NCBI GenBank assembly: GCA_029781855.1
Contig: JAKOVX010000007.1
Coordinates: 1 to 64,000, forward strand
Source: Acidobacteriota bacterium
GTDB taxonomy: Bacteria > Acidobacteriota > Blastocatellia > Pyrinomonadales > Pyrinomonadaceae
DNA length: 64,000 nt
Direction: 5' to 3'
The notes under the pieces were generated by a model. That model was not told the origin of the DNA. It searched no databases and saw nothing but the letters and a program-made list of their open reading frames with translations. Shown one piece after another: positions 1-8,400 of this stretch (position 1 is its first letter; the number at the start of each line of letters is the position of its first letter). The position numbers were made by a program, and so were the translations under genes.

Positions 1-750
1 CCCTATGGCCGACCTGTGTTCGGTACTACGGAATCGGTAAACAAGATCGACTTTGCCGATCTGATCGACGCAAAAGAAAGATTCCTGACGGCCGATAACG
101 CTACCGTAACGCTAAAGGGAAATTTCGACCGTTCTTTTGGATTTAAGGCCGTTCGCCGGCTTTTCGGAGCCTGGCTGAAATCGGACAAACGTATCCCGTC
201 AACTTTCAAACAACCGGATGACCCGGCGGCCGGCATTCAGATGGTCGAATCGCCGAAGTCGGACGAGTCCGAGATGCGTTTCGCAGTCCGTGGAGTGAGC
301 CGGAACACGTCCGATACGGCGGCAGCACGTGTTTTCGCAAATGTCCTGCTCGAACGGCTGAAAGCACGTGTTCCGGCGGAACACGCAAACGACGTTGTCG
401 TTCGCAGCGAAGAACGAACGCTTCCGGGCATCTTCATCATTGGCTTTCATATCAAACGCGGTGCCGAAGGCGAGAAGAAGCTTGATGCCGGCGAGATCGT
501 GGCTGGTGCTCTTACCGGTGCAGTGACGGACGCGGAATTTGCCGCCGCCCGTTCGCGGTTCGCCGCCGATTGGGCCAAACGCTCGCTGACGACATTTTGG
601 CTCGACGCCGACACTTACGGGACCAAAGTCGATGACGACATGAAAGCCGCCGACATTGTCACACTTGCACAGGTCAATGCATTCGCGGAAAAGGTGCGTA
701 AATCGCCGATGGCGGCCGTCCTGGTCAACACTCCTCCGCCCACAAATTAA
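1..750 (+). CDS. M16-family (insulinase-like) peptidase, C-terminal part
   Basis: The reading frame is open from the first base of the window, so the start lies upstream and about 249 codons of the 3' part are present. The first residues read PYGRPVFGTTESV, a segment typical of M16 peptidases of the zinc-processing/pitrilysin superfamily. The rest has the alternating alpha/beta character of the non-catalytic M16 half (KGNFDRSF, then TYGTKVDDD). No HxxEH zinc motif lies in this part; in this family it sits in the N-terminal half, which is outside the window, so activity cannot be judged. The menG start codon lies 3 bp after the TAA, so the two genes are probably co-transcribed. The family call rests on local similarity and is moderately sure; substrate and location are not known. 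Confidence 0.7.
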   Translation, partial: PYGRPVFGTTESVNKIDFADLIDAKERFLTADNATVTLKGNFDRSFGFKAVRRLFGAWLKSDKRIPSTFKQPDDPAAGIQMVESPKSDESEMRFAVRGVSRNTSDTAAARVFANVLLERLKARVPAEHANDVVVRSEERTLPGIFIIGFHIKRGAEGEKKLDAGEIVAGALTGAVTDAEFAAARSRFAADWAKRSLTTFWLDADTYGTKVDDDMKAADIVTLAQVNAFAEKVRKSPMAAVLVNTPPPTN

Positions 751-753
751 CGA

Positions 754-1479
754 GTGCAGAACGAATTGAACGCAAAGGAGGCGGCACACGCCAAGGCTGT
801 CCGTGAGATGTTCGCGGGCATTGCCGGTCGCTACGATCTGCTCAATCACCTGCTTTCGGTCAACATCGATAAACGTTGGCGGCGAAAGGTTTCTAATGCT
901 CTGCGCGACATACTCGACCGCCCGGATGCCGTCGTTCTTGATGTCGCCTGCGGTACCGGCGACCTCTCGATCGAATTGAACCGGAATTCGCAAGCACAGA
1001 TCATCGGCACGGACTTTTGCCGGCCGATGCTCGAGTTTGCCAAATCAAAATCAGAATCGGAGCCTCATCCGATACCGTATATCGAGGGCGACGCTCTCGA
1101 TCTGCCGTTCGACGATAACCGGTTCGACGCTGTAACGATCGCGTTCGGCCTCAGGAATCTGGCAAAGGTCGACGGCGGGCTTGCCGAACTGCACCGCATC
1201 CTGAAGCCGGGCGGAAAGCTGGCCATCCTGGAATTTTCCTCGCCGGTCGTGCCGGGATTCGGGCGGTTGTTCAACTTTTACTTTTCGTACATTCTGCCCA
1301 GGATCGGCGGTGCCGTTAGCGGTTCGCGCGGAGCCTATGAGTACCTGCCGGACTCGGTGTCTAAGTTTCCGAATCAGAAGAAGCTTGTCGCAATGATGAA
1401 AGATACTGGTTTCGAGGAAGTGAGATTCCAGAATCTGACCGGCGGCATCGCGGCCCTTCATTTGGGCACTAAAGCCTGA
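754..1479 (+). CDS. menG: Demethylmenaquinone methyltransferase (UbiE/MenG)
   Basis: SAM-dependent C-methylase of 241 residues that makes the last step of menaquinone synthesis (the same family also acts on the ubiquinone precursor). Visible landmarks are the N-terminal VREMFAGIAGRYDLLNHLLS region, the SAM-binding DVACGTGDLS near residue 63, the acidic GTDFCRPM turn, FDAVTIAFGLRNL and LKPGGKLAILEFSSP, all in the order usual for UbiE/MenG. Length is close to the family norm. The GTG start at 754 is chosen because it gives the usual N-terminus before VREMF; no clear Shine-Dalgarno precedes it, fitting translation coupled to the upstream gene. Whether the substrate is demethylmenaquinone or a ubiquinone intermediate is inferred from the likely lineage. 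Confidence 0.9.
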   Translation: MQNELNAKEAAHAKAVREMFAGIAGRYDLLNHLLSVNIDKRWRRKVSNALRDILDRPDAVVLDVACGTGDLSIELNRNSQAQIIGTDFCRPMLEFAKSKSESEPHPIPYIEGDALDLPFDDNRFDAVTIAFGLRNLAKVDGGLAELHRILKPGGKLAILEFSSPVVPGFGRLFNFYFSYILPRIGGAVSGSRGAYEYLPDSVSKFPNQKKLVAMMKDTGFEEVRFQNLTGGIAALHLGTKA

Positions 1480-1483
1480 AAGT

Positions 1484-1510
1484 TTGTTATCCCCAACATT
1501 TAGTTATAAA
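1484..1510 (+). promoter_or_regulatory. Candidate promoter of the dpp-pxp operon
   Basis: A TTGTTA at 1484-1489 and a TATAAA at 1505-1510 lie 15 bp apart in the only gap before the permease gene. The spacer is shorter than the usual 17 bp, so this is only a candidate. Confidence 0.3.
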
Positions 1511-1536
1511 ATTTTGGTGCTTTTCGCCGAAAAACA

Positions 1537-2517
1537 ATGAAATACCGCCTCCTCAGATTTGCACGACAGCTGGCCTTGATGCTGCTTGTGATCTGGACGG
1601 TGGTTTCGCTCGTAACGCTGCTCATCGAACTCGTTCCCGGAGATCCGGCAACGGTAATCTTGGGTGAGACGGCGACGCAGGAGCAGATCGAGAATTTCAA
1701 CCTCAAGCACGGCCTCGACCGCCCGGCCTTTTTCTTTTCCTATACGTCTGAGAAGGGTTTCAAATGGAACGGCGGCGAAAATCGCTATGCCGACTATTGG
1801 ATCGGCCTGCTCCACGGCGATCTCGGCACGTCGTTTCGGACCGACCGGCCCGTGCGCGATATGATCGCCGAACGTTATCCCGCGACCATTAAACTAGCGA
1901 TCGCGGCGATGCTGATCGCGATCGGCATCGCGATACCGCTCGGCGTGCTGGCGGGATCTAATAAAAATAAACTTATCGACAATTTCGCTTCGTTTATCGC
2001 ACTGCTCGGCATCTCGCTGCCGACATTTGTGATCGGGCCGTTTCTCGTCTATTTGTTTGCCGTGCAGCTCCGCATATTCTCGCCGACAGGCAGCGCACAT
2101 CCTGAGGACATCATTCTTCCCGCCATCACGCTCGGAGCCGCATTGTCGGCTATCCTGACGCGTATGGTCCGCTCCAGCGTCATCGAAGAGCTCGGCGAAG
2201 ACTATGTCCGGACCGCCCGAGCAAAAGGCCTCAGCGAGCGAATGGTGATCTACAAACACGTTCTCAAGAACGGTTTGATCCCTGTCGTCACGATCCTCGG
2301 GCTGCAGCTCGGTGTGCTGCTCGCCGGATCGATCATCACCGAACGAATTTTCAACTGGCAGGGCCTCGGGCTGCTGCTGCTCGAAGACGGGATCGGAAAA
2401 CGCGATTACCGCCTGGTTCAGGGCTGCGTTCTGGTCATCAGCATTACGTTCATTTTGGCGAATTCGCTCACGGATTTTATATACCGGCGGCTTGATCCCC
2501 GGATTCGGCTGGGTTGA
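1537..2517 (+). CDS. Peptide-type ABC transporter permease (DppB/OppB family)
   Basis: Inner-membrane permease of 326 residues of the dipeptide/oligopeptide ABC importer class. It has an N-terminal membrane segment (residues about 10-30), the family's extracytoplasmic start of the domain (GDPATVILGE, then LGTSFRTDRPV) and the EAA loop DYVRTARAKGLSE, which contacts the ATPase. First gene of a tight run with a DppC-type permease and the three 5-oxoprolinase genes, so the cargo may be 5-oxoproline or pyroglutamyl peptides; that is inference from context. No solute-binding protein and no ATPase gene accompany it in the window. Confidence 0.9.
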   Translation: MKYRLLRFARQLALMLLVIWTVVSLVTLLIELVPGDPATVILGETATQEQIENFNLKHGLDRPAFFFSYTSEKGFKWNGGENRYADYWIGLLHGDLGTSFRTDRPVRDMIAERYPATIKLAIAAMLIAIGIAIPLGVLAGSNKNKLIDNFASFIALLGISLPTFVIGPFLVYLFAVQLRIFSPTGSAHPEDIILPAITLGAALSAILTRMVRSSVIEELGEDYVRTARAKGLSERMVIYKHVLKNGLIPVVTILGLQLGVLLAGSIITERIFNWQGLGLLLLEDGIGKRDYRLVQGCVLVISITFILANSLTDFIYRRLDPRIRLG

Positions 2518-3329
2518 TGAATCGATTGACATACATCGGTATCGCGATCGCGTCCGTAGTCGTTTTGGCGGCGGTCTTCGCCCCGTGGATAGCGACTCAC
2601 GATTTCAACGCCCAGGACCTGATGCTGCGGTACGCGGGGCCGAGCGGCGAACATTGGTTCGGTACCGACGCACTCGGACGCGATATTTTTTCGCGGGTAG
2701 TATGGGGTGCCAGGATCTCGCTTGAGGTCGGCATTTCGGTCGTATCGGTCTCGACGCTGATCGGCACGGTCCTCGGGGCGATCGCCGGATTCTACGGTGG
2801 TTTCATCGACAAATTCCTTGCCGGATATGTGTTCAACGTTTTTCTCGCGTTTCCGGGCTTGCTGCTCGCGATCGCTTTAGTGGCGTTCCTCGGAACGGGC
2901 CTCGGTAAGCTGATCCTCGCGCTTTGCGTGATCGGTTGGGTCGGCTATGCCCGCGTGATGCGCGGACAGGTGTTAAAGGTGCGGGAATACGATTATGTTC
3001 AGGCGGCCAGGGCTCTCGGCGCGAGCAATATGCGAATTTTGTTCACGCATATTATGCCAAACGCGATCCAACCGCTGATCGTGCAGGCATCGCTTGGGAT
3101 GGCCGGAGCTGTGCTCTCGGAAGCGTCGCTTTCGTTTCTCGGCCTTGGCGTGCCATCGGTACCAAGTTGGGGCACAATGATCGAAGAAGCACGCGGATTC
3201 GATGTACTTTACAACTCGCCGCACGTCCTTCTGTTCCCGAGCCTGGCGATCGCTCTGACGGTTTTGGCATTCAATTTCCTTGGCGACGGGCTCCGCGAAT
3301 ATCTCGACCCGAAACAACGTGCACGATAA
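2517..3329 (+). CDS. Peptide-type ABC transporter permease (DppC/OppC family)
   Basis: Second permease of the importer, 270 residues. It carries the N-terminal membrane helix, the family marker HWFGTDALGRDIFSRVVWG, and the EAA loop DYVQAARALGASNMR followed by the HIMPNAIQPLIVQ stretch. The ATG at 2517 overlaps the dppB stop codon by one base (TGATG), so the two permeases are translationally coupled and should form a heterodimer. A TTG three bases earlier is possible but less likely. The stop codon overlaps the start of pxpB by one base, joining transport and 5-oxoprolinase genes in one transcript. Confidence 0.9.
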   Translation: MNRLTYIGIAIASVVVLAAVFAPWIATHDFNAQDLMLRYAGPSGEHWFGTDALGRDIFSRVVWGARISLEVGISVVSVSTLIGTVLGAIAGFYGGFIDKFLAGYVFNVFLAFPGLLLAIALVAFLGTGLGKLILALCVIGWVGYARVMRGQVLKVREYDYVQAARALGASNMRILFTHIMPNAIQPLIVQASLGMAGAVLSEASLSFLGLGVPSVPSWGTMIEEARGFDVLYNSPHVLLFPSLAIALTVLAFNFLGDGLREYLDPKQRAR

Positions 3330-4018
3330 TGGCCGCAAACGAATATCCTCGAATATTCCAGCTCGGCGAATCGGCGATCACGGTCGAATTTGGCGACTCG
3401 ATCTCCGAGACCCTTAACGATCGGGCCGTATCGCTGGCGGAACGATTTGATCGTGCTCCTTTTCCCGGTTTTATCGAGTCGGTTCCGGCTTATGCATCGA
3501 CAACCGTTTTTTACGATCCGGTAGCCGTTCGGCGTGCTTTTCCTGATTTCAATGCAGCCGGCGATGCCGTTAAGGTATTGATCGATAGTGCGATCGCGGG
3601 GCTCGACCGCCGCGAAACGAAAACGGCAAAACCCATCGAGATCCCGGTCGATTTCTCTGCCGAATGCGGTCTCGACCTCGAGGCGTTGGCGGTCCGATCG
3701 TCGCTGAAGGTAACCGACGTCATTTCAATATTTACGGCACGGATCTACAGGGTTTACATGATCGGATTCCTGCCGGGTTTTGCCTATATGGGCGAGGTCG
3801 ACGAACGGATCGCTTCGCCCCGAAAAGAAACGCCGCGAACTCTCGTCCCAAACGGTAGCATCGGTATTGCGGGCCGACAGACAGGGATCTACTCGCTGGA
3901 TTCGCCCGGCGGGTGGCAGATCATCGGCCGGACCGATGTTTCGATGTTTCGGCCCGAAGACGAGGAACCATGTTTTCTAAAAGCCGGCGATCACGTTCAA
4001 TTTGTGCCGGCCAGTTGA
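3329..4018 (+). CDS. pxpB: 5-oxoprolinase subunit B (PxpB/KipI family)
   Basis: Subunit of the bacterial ATP-dependent 5-oxoprolinase PxpABC, which opens 5-oxoproline (pyroglutamate) to glutamate. The 229-residue product has the allophanate hydrolase subunit 1 fold markers: YMIGFLPGFAYMGEVD near residues 140-155, then RKETPRTLVPNGSIGIAG and the PGGWQIIGRTD end. The reading frame stays open far upstream inside dppC, but the ATG at 3329 gives the normal family N-terminus (FQLGESAITVEFGD) and overlaps the dppC stop by one base. In Bacillus the homologue is also known as the kinase inhibitor KipI; beside pxpC and pxpA the enzymatic role is the better reading. Confidence 0.92.
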   Translation: MAANEYPRIFQLGESAITVEFGDSISETLNDRAVSLAERFDRAPFPGFIESVPAYASTTVFYDPVAVRRAFPDFNAAGDAVKVLIDSAIAGLDRRETKTAKPIEIPVDFSAECGLDLEALAVRSSLKVTDVISIFTARIYRVYMIGFLPGFAYMGEVDERIASPRKETPRTLVPNGSIGIAGRQTGIYSLDSPGGWQIIGRTDVSMFRPEDEEPCFLKAGDHVQFVPAS

Positions 4019-4022
4019 ACTT

Positions 4023-4976
4023 GTGAGCATAATCGTAACAAAACCTGGTATTCTGACGACCGTCCAGGACCTCGGGCGAACGGGATTCAGGCGTTTCGGG
4101 ATCGGGCCTGGCGGAGCGATGGACCGGACCGCGGCGAGACTGATCAACATTCTGCTCGGGAATGATGAAAACGCGGCTGTGCTTGAGATGCACTTTCCGG
4201 CCGCGGAAATCACGTTCGAATCGGAGTGCATTTTTGCGGTCGGCGGGGCGTCATTCACGCCATTTTTGGACGGAGTCGAGATCGACAATTGGCGTGCCAA
4301 CGAAGCTCAAGCGGGCAGCAGCCTGAAGTTTGTGGATAAGATCTCGGGAAACCGCTCATATCTAGCGGTTGCGGGAGGTTTCACGGTTAAGGAATGGCTT
4401 GGCAGCAGCTCGACCAATCTTGCGGCCAGAAGCGGTGGTCATCGCGGACGACGGCTCGAATTGGGTGACAGATTGGCGATCGGTGACTCGCCAAACGAGA
4501 TTTCGTCGCGGCCGCGTTGGATCTCGCCTGCGATGATCCCGCGGTACAGCCGTTTCCCTACCGTCAGAATTACTCGCGGCGCTGAATACGCTTCATTGAC
4601 CGCCGAAGGTAAAGACGTGTTAGCGACCGCCAAGTTTACGATAACGGGCGACTCGGATCGGATGGGTTTTCGTCTGAAGGGTGACGTTATTTCGCTGATC
4701 GAGCCGCAAGAAATGCTCTCGTCGGCCGTCAATTTTGGCACAATTCAGTTATTGCCGAGCGGACAAATGGTCGTCCTTATGGCGGACCATCAGACGACGG
4801 GCGGATATCCGAGAGTCGGTCACGTGGTCGAATGTGATCTGCCGGTTCTCGCACAGCTTGGCCCGGGCGATTCTGTGGCCTTCGAGATCATCGACCACTT
4901 GGACGCTGAGAAGTTATATATCGAGAACGAGAGGAACATCGGCGTGTTTCGTGCCGGCATCACTGTCGGCAGGTAA
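4023..4976 (+). CDS. pxpC: 5-oxoprolinase subunit C (PxpC/KipA family)
   Basis: Partner of PxpB in the 5-oxoprolinase, about 317 residues, of the biotin-dependent carboxyltransferase/allophanate hydrolase subunit 2 family. The start region GILTTVQDLGRTGFRRFG, the PGGAMDRTAARL stretch and NRSYLAVAGGF are standard landmarks. The GTG at 4023, four bases after the pxpB stop, is chosen because the conserved region starts within a few residues; a TTG at 4002 inside pxpB would add seven residues. No clear ribosome binding site is visible, consistent with coupling to pxpB. A 45-bp gap separates it from pxpA. Confidence 0.9.
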   Translation: MSIIVTKPGILTTVQDLGRTGFRRFGIGPGGAMDRTAARLINILLGNDENAAVLEMHFPAAEITFESECIFAVGGASFTPFLDGVEIDNWRANEAQAGSSLKFVDKISGNRSYLAVAGGFTVKEWLGSSSTNLAARSGGHRGRRLELGDRLAIGDSPNEISSRPRWISPAMIPRYSRFPTVRITRGAEYASLTAEGKDVLATAKFTITGDSDRMGFRLKGDVISLIEPQEMLSSAVNFGTIQLLPSGQMVVLMADHQTTGGYPRVGHVVECDLPVLAQLGPGDSVAFEIIDHLDAEKLYIENERNIGVFRAGITVGR

Positions 4977-5021
4977 CACACGTATTTTCTATTATTTACT
5001 TTCTGTGCCCTGATACTGTAG

Positions 5022-5768
5022 ATGAAGTCCATCGACCTTAATTGCGACCTTGGCGAAGGTTATCCGAACGACGCCGAACTGATGAATTACGTGTCCTCAG
5101 TCAACGTTGCGTGCGGATTTCACGCAGGCGACGAAGAGATAATGCGGAGGACGGTCGACCTGGCAATCTCCAACGGTTTGGCGATCGGAGCACACCCGTC
5201 GTATCCGGACCGGGAGAACTTCGGGCGTGTGGATATGGAACTCTCGGAAGAGAAACTCCACGACGTCGTTTCGGAGCAGATATTTTCGCTTGATCGCATC
5301 TGCGAAGCCGCCGGTACGAAATTGTCGCACGTTAAGCCGCACGGTGCCCTGTACAATAGGTCCGCCCGCGATGCTAAAGTGGCCGCGACGGTCGCAAGTG
5401 CCGTCAGGGATTTTGATAGCGGGCTCGTACTTTTTGGACTCTCTGGGAGCGTCTCCATCGTCGAGGCGGAGAGAATAGGCCTAAAAACAGCGTCGGAGGT
5501 CTTCGCGGACCGCGGATACCGCTCGAACGGTTCGCTCGTGCCGAGATCGGAGCCGAATGCCTTAATTAGCGATACCGATGCTGCGGTAGACCAGGCTTTG
5601 ATGATGGTAACCAGCGGATCTGTAACCGCCGTAACGGGCGAGATCATCGGCCTTATAGCCGATACGATCTGCATTCATGGGGACGGAGATCACGCCGTTG
5701 AGTTTGCTAGGAATATTCACGATCGCTTGTTCGCACATGACATTAAGATACATCGGGTAAATGACTAA
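5022..5768 (+). CDS. pxpA: 5-oxoprolinase subunit A (PxpA, LamB/YcsF family)
   Basis: Third subunit of the 5-oxoprolinase, 248 residues, of the YcsF/LamB TIM-barrel-like family. Characteristic motifs are the N-terminal DLNCDLGEGY, VNVACGFHAGDE, GAHPSYPDRENFGR and HVKPHGALYN, followed by the EVFADRGYRSNGSLVPR stretch. All residues of these blocks look intact, so together with PxpB and PxpC a complete enzyme is encoded. The 3' end overlaps the following NRAMP-like gene by eight bases, placing that transporter in the same operon. Confidence 0.94.
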   Translation: MKSIDLNCDLGEGYPNDAELMNYVSSVNVACGFHAGDEEIMRRTVDLAISNGLAIGAHPSYPDRENFGRVDMELSEEKLHDVVSEQIFSLDRICEAAGTKLSHVKPHGALYNRSARDAKVAATVASAVRDFDSGLVLFGLSGSVSIVEAERIGLKTASEVFADRGYRSNGSLVPRSEPNALISDTDAAVDQALMMVTSGSVTAVTGEIIGLIADTICIHGDGDHAVEFARNIHDRLFAHDIKIHRVND

Positions 5769-6948
5769 AAACACGCAAGTTAAAGGACTATGGTCGACGA
5801 TCATTGGAGCTGCCTTTCTGATGGCGACCTCAGCGGTCGGTCCCGGATTTCTGACTCAAACAACAGTCTTTACCAAACAGCTGTTGGCGAGTTTTGGATT
5901 CGTCATTCTGCTTTCTGTCGTTCTTGATGTGTTTGCACAATTGAACATTTGGCGTGTACTGACCGTTTCTGGTAAACGCGGTCAGGACGTCGCGAATGAG
6001 ACGGTGATCGGCAGCGGGTATCTGCTCTCGGCCCTTATCGCGTTCGGCGGGCTGGCGTTCAATATAGGCAATATCGCAGGCTGCGGGCTTGGCCTAAACG
6101 CCGTTTTCGATATTCCGGTCGCTTACGGGGCATTGATCAGCGCAGTACTGGCAATCGCGCTCTTTTTGGTCAAAGAAGCGGGTAAGGCGATGGACGCATT
6201 CGTCAAGGTCCTCGGCGCAGTGATGTTGTGCTTGATCGCCTACGTTGTTTATGCGTCGCATCCGCCATTCTTAGAGGCCGCCCACCGGACACTGATCCCC
6301 GAGACGATCGACGCAAAGTCCGTGGTCACGCTCGTCGGCGGTACTGTCGGTGGGTATATCACGTTTGCGGGAGCCCATCGCCTTATCGACGCCGGAGTCA
6401 CTGGCACGAACAATGTCGGGCAGGTGACGCGTGGTGCATTCTCAGGGATTTTGCTGACCGCCGTGATTCGCTTCATGCTTTTCCTTGCTGCATTCGGAGT
6501 GGTGGCTATGGGAATGACGATCGATGACAAGAATCCGCCGGCGTCGGTCTTTCAAAATGTGGCTGGCACCTTCGGCCTAAGAATTTTCGGCGTGGTCATG
6601 TGGGCCGCGGCAATCACATCAGTGGTTGGTGCAGCATATACGTCGGTCTCATTCCTGAAAACCTTTCACAGTTCATTGGAGCGTAATAACAATTACGTCG
6701 TGATCGGCTTTGTTGTTGTTTCGGCTGCGATATTTCTCCTGATCGGTCAGCCGGTAAAGGTCCTCGTCTGGGCAGGAACGTTAAATGGATTCATCCTGCC
6801 GATCGGGCTCTCGCTCGTCCTCCTGGCATCTCGACACAAGTCGATCGTCGGTGAATATAAGCACCCGTTGTGGCTGCAGATCGCGGGTTGGTGTGTCGTC
6901 ATGATCATGCTAGGTTTTAGTATTTTGACGATTTTCGGCGCATTTTGA
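5761..6948 (+). CDS. NRAMP-like transporter (YcsG type) without canonical metal motifs
   Basis: Polytopic membrane protein of 395 residues with about eleven hydrophobic segments. The opening (TSAVGPGFLTQTT) matches the first helix of NRAMP metal transporters, but the metal-binding DPGN that should follow GPG reads FTKQ, and the sixth-helix MPHN position reads FAGAH. By established NRAMP structures those are the divalent-cation ligands, so ordinary Mn/Fe transport is unlikely. Bacillus subtilis carries a similar NRAMP-related gene (ycsG) beside its pxp genes. The start overlaps pxpA by eight bases. A role in moving 5-oxoproline, or an ion linked to its metabolism, is inference; Mg transport, as in NRAMP-related transporters, is another possibility. 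Confidence 0.8.
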   Translation: MTKNTQVKGLWSTIIGAAFLMATSAVGPGFLTQTTVFTKQLLASFGFVILLSVVLDVFAQLNIWRVLTVSGKRGQDVANETVIGSGYLLSALIAFGGLAFNIGNIAGCGLGLNAVFDIPVAYGALISAVLAIALFLVKEAGKAMDAFVKVLGAVMLCLIAYVVYASHPPFLEAAHRTLIPETIDAKSVVTLVGGTVGGYITFAGAHRLIDAGVTGTNNVGQVTRGAFSGILLTAVIRFMLFLAAFGVVAMGMTIDDKNPPASVFQNVAGTFGLRIFGVVMWAAAITSVVGAAYTSVSFLKTFHSSLERNNNYVVIGFVVVSAAIFLLIGQPVKVLVWAGTLNGFILPIGLSLVLLASRHKSIVGEYKHPLWLQIAGWCVVMIMLGFSILTIFGAF

Positions 6949-6956
6949 ATTGAATT

Positions 6957-6978
6957 TCGATCTTTTGATCGATTTTTT
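6957..6978 (+). terminator. Candidate intrinsic terminator of the pxp operon
   Basis: TCGATC (6957-6962), a TTTT loop and GATCGA form a perfect 6-bp hairpin followed by six T, nine bases after the NRAMP-like stop codon. The stem is AT-rich and short, so termination may be partial. Confidence 0.5.
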
Positions 6979-7014
6979 GCATCTTAAACTGGTACTTAAT
7001 TCGTCAAAAACACC

Positions 7015-7019
7015 AGAGG
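7015..7019 (+). promoter_or_regulatory. Ribosome binding site fixing the VWFA gene start
   Basis: AGAGG lies ten bases before the ATG at 7030. It touches the in-frame GTG at 7021, which is too close to use it, so the ATG is the likelier start. Confidence 0.6.
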
Positions 7020-7029
7020 TGTGAAGTCT

Positions 7030-8223
7030 ATGCGCTCGCTATTTATCGGCCTTTTACTGCTGATCTCCTGCTTCGCCCATGTCTATGCCCAATCGGGCCG
7101 CCGCATAGTGGCCAAACCGACGCCTGCCCCGCAGATAACCGAAGTCGACGACACGCCGCAATATTCGGAATCGAAGCCGCAGGCCCCCAGGCGAACTACT
7201 CCGATGGTAGGGTTTCCAAAAATGGGCCGGGACGCGACGGCAAAACCTGTGACAAATGACAAAGCGGAGACCGTCGGAGACGATGATGTCTTAAAGGTCG
7301 AGACCAATCTGATCACGATCCCGGTTTCGGTCTTTGACCGTAATGGGCTATACATCGCAGGCCTTGAAAAGAATGATTTCAAGATCTTCGAAAATGGTAA
7401 GGAGCAGGAGATCGCGTATTTCGGTACCACGGACAAGCCATTTACTGTCGTTCTGCTAATAGATACGAGCCCATCGACCGCATATCGCATCGAGGAAATA
7501 CACCAGGCAGCTATCGCATTCGTTGACCAGTTGATGGCACAGGACAGCGTGATGGTAATCAATTTCGACAGGTCCGTGAACGTACAAACCGAGCCTACCA
7601 ATGACCGGCAGCGGATCTACAAAGCGATACGCCGGGCGAGCTTCGGCGATGGCACATCGCTTTACGACGCGGTTGACTTTACCCTGATGAAGAAGTTGAG
7701 CCGTATCCCCGGACGCAAGGCCGTTGTCCTGTTTACCGACGGAGTCGATACGACCTCCCACCATTCAAGCTACGACCGCACGGTAGATGAGGCCGAAGAA
7801 GCCGATGCCCTCATATTCCCTATCTATTACAATACTTTTTTCGGCAACAATGGCGGTGGTGCCTCGGGAATCCCAAATATCAATGGCGGCGGGCTAGGCG
7901 GCGGAATATTTGGGCAACGTGGTTCAAGTTCGGCAGATTACCAGCTGGGTAGGGCCTATTTGAACGACCTGGCGGCCTACACGGGTGGACGCGTGTTTCG
8001 TCCCGAAGCGACGCCGGGCGGCCTTGAGAATGCGTTTGAGGGCATCGCCGAGGAACTGCGACGCCAATACAACATCGGGTACGTCCCGCAGGACGAAGGT
8101 AAACCGGGCCAGCGTAAAGAGATCAAGGTCCGCGTCGACCGGCCGAACGTCATCGTCCGGTCGCGCGACAGTTACATCGTCGGAGCAACTTCGGGGACGT
8201 CCGCCGCCGACTCAAAAAAATAG
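7030..8223 (+). CDS. Secreted VWFA-related domain protein
   Basis: A 397-residue exported protein of the VWFA-related family that is strongly expanded in Acidobacteriota (TIGR03436 type). Residues 1-20 form a Sec signal peptide ending near HVYAQ. A proline-rich linker follows, then a beta-rich segment (VSVFDRNGLYIAGL, with DFKIFENGKEQEI), and the von Willebrand A domain with the metal-site motif DTSPS near residue 150 and the later FTDGVDTTS. A glycine-rich stretch (FFGNNGGGASG onward) interrupts the C-terminal part of the domain. The family's role is not established; metal-dependent protein binding at the cell surface is the usual inference. It stands alone between terminators and is convergent with the subtilase gene. 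Confidence 0.85.
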   Translation: MRSLFIGLLLLISCFAHVYAQSGRRIVAKPTPAPQITEVDDTPQYSESKPQAPRRTTPMVGFPKMGRDATAKPVTNDKAETVGDDDVLKVETNLITIPVSVFDRNGLYIAGLEKNDFKIFENGKEQEIAYFGTTDKPFTVVLLIDTSPSTAYRIEEIHQAAIAFVDQLMAQDSVMVINFDRSVNVQTEPTNDRQRIYKAIRRASFGDGTSLYDAVDFTLMKKLSRIPGRKAVVLFTDGVDTTSHHSSYDRTVDEAEEADALIFPIYYNTFFGNNGGGASGIPNINGGGLGGGIFGQRGSSSADYQLGRAYLNDLAAYTGGRVFRPEATPGGLENAFEGIAEELRRQYNIGYVPQDEGKPGQRKEIKVRVDRPNVIVRSRDSYIVGATSGTSAADSKK

Positions 8224-8311
8224 TGCTCTTTCAAGATCGACTTGTGAGTCGGGTGTTATCGGACATCCTAGGCGAATGCCTCGGGATACTCGAGAGACAG
8301 GGACTATAGCA

Positions 8312-8344
8312 AAAGGCCCGCAGGATCGCATCCCGCGGGCCTTT
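8312..8344 (+). terminator. Strong bidirectional-looking hairpin terminator
   Basis: AAAGGCCCGC (8312-8321) pairs perfectly with GCGGGCCTTT (8335-8344). The 13-nt loop holds a second small hairpin (GGAT CGC ATCC). The A-run before and T-run after allow it to end the VWFA transcript and possibly the opposing subtilase transcript. Confidence 0.85.
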
Positions 8345-8375
8345 CTGCTTGCTGACTTCTGTTTCATTTCTGATC

Positions 8376-8400
8376 ACTGACCACTGACCACTGACCACTG
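8376..8400. repeat. Heptanucleotide tandem repeat (ACTGACC, 3.6 copies)
   Basis: Three perfect copies of the 7-nt unit ACTGACC and a partial fourth directly abut the last codon of the subtilase gene on the other strand. Similar 7-nt arrays occur between rho and glgA and inside aroC. Confidence 0.9.

Noticed and set aside
2924..3328. Long upstream extension of pxpB inside dppC
   Set aside because: The extension overlaps dppC in another frame; the pxpB homology begins at the ATG of 3329.
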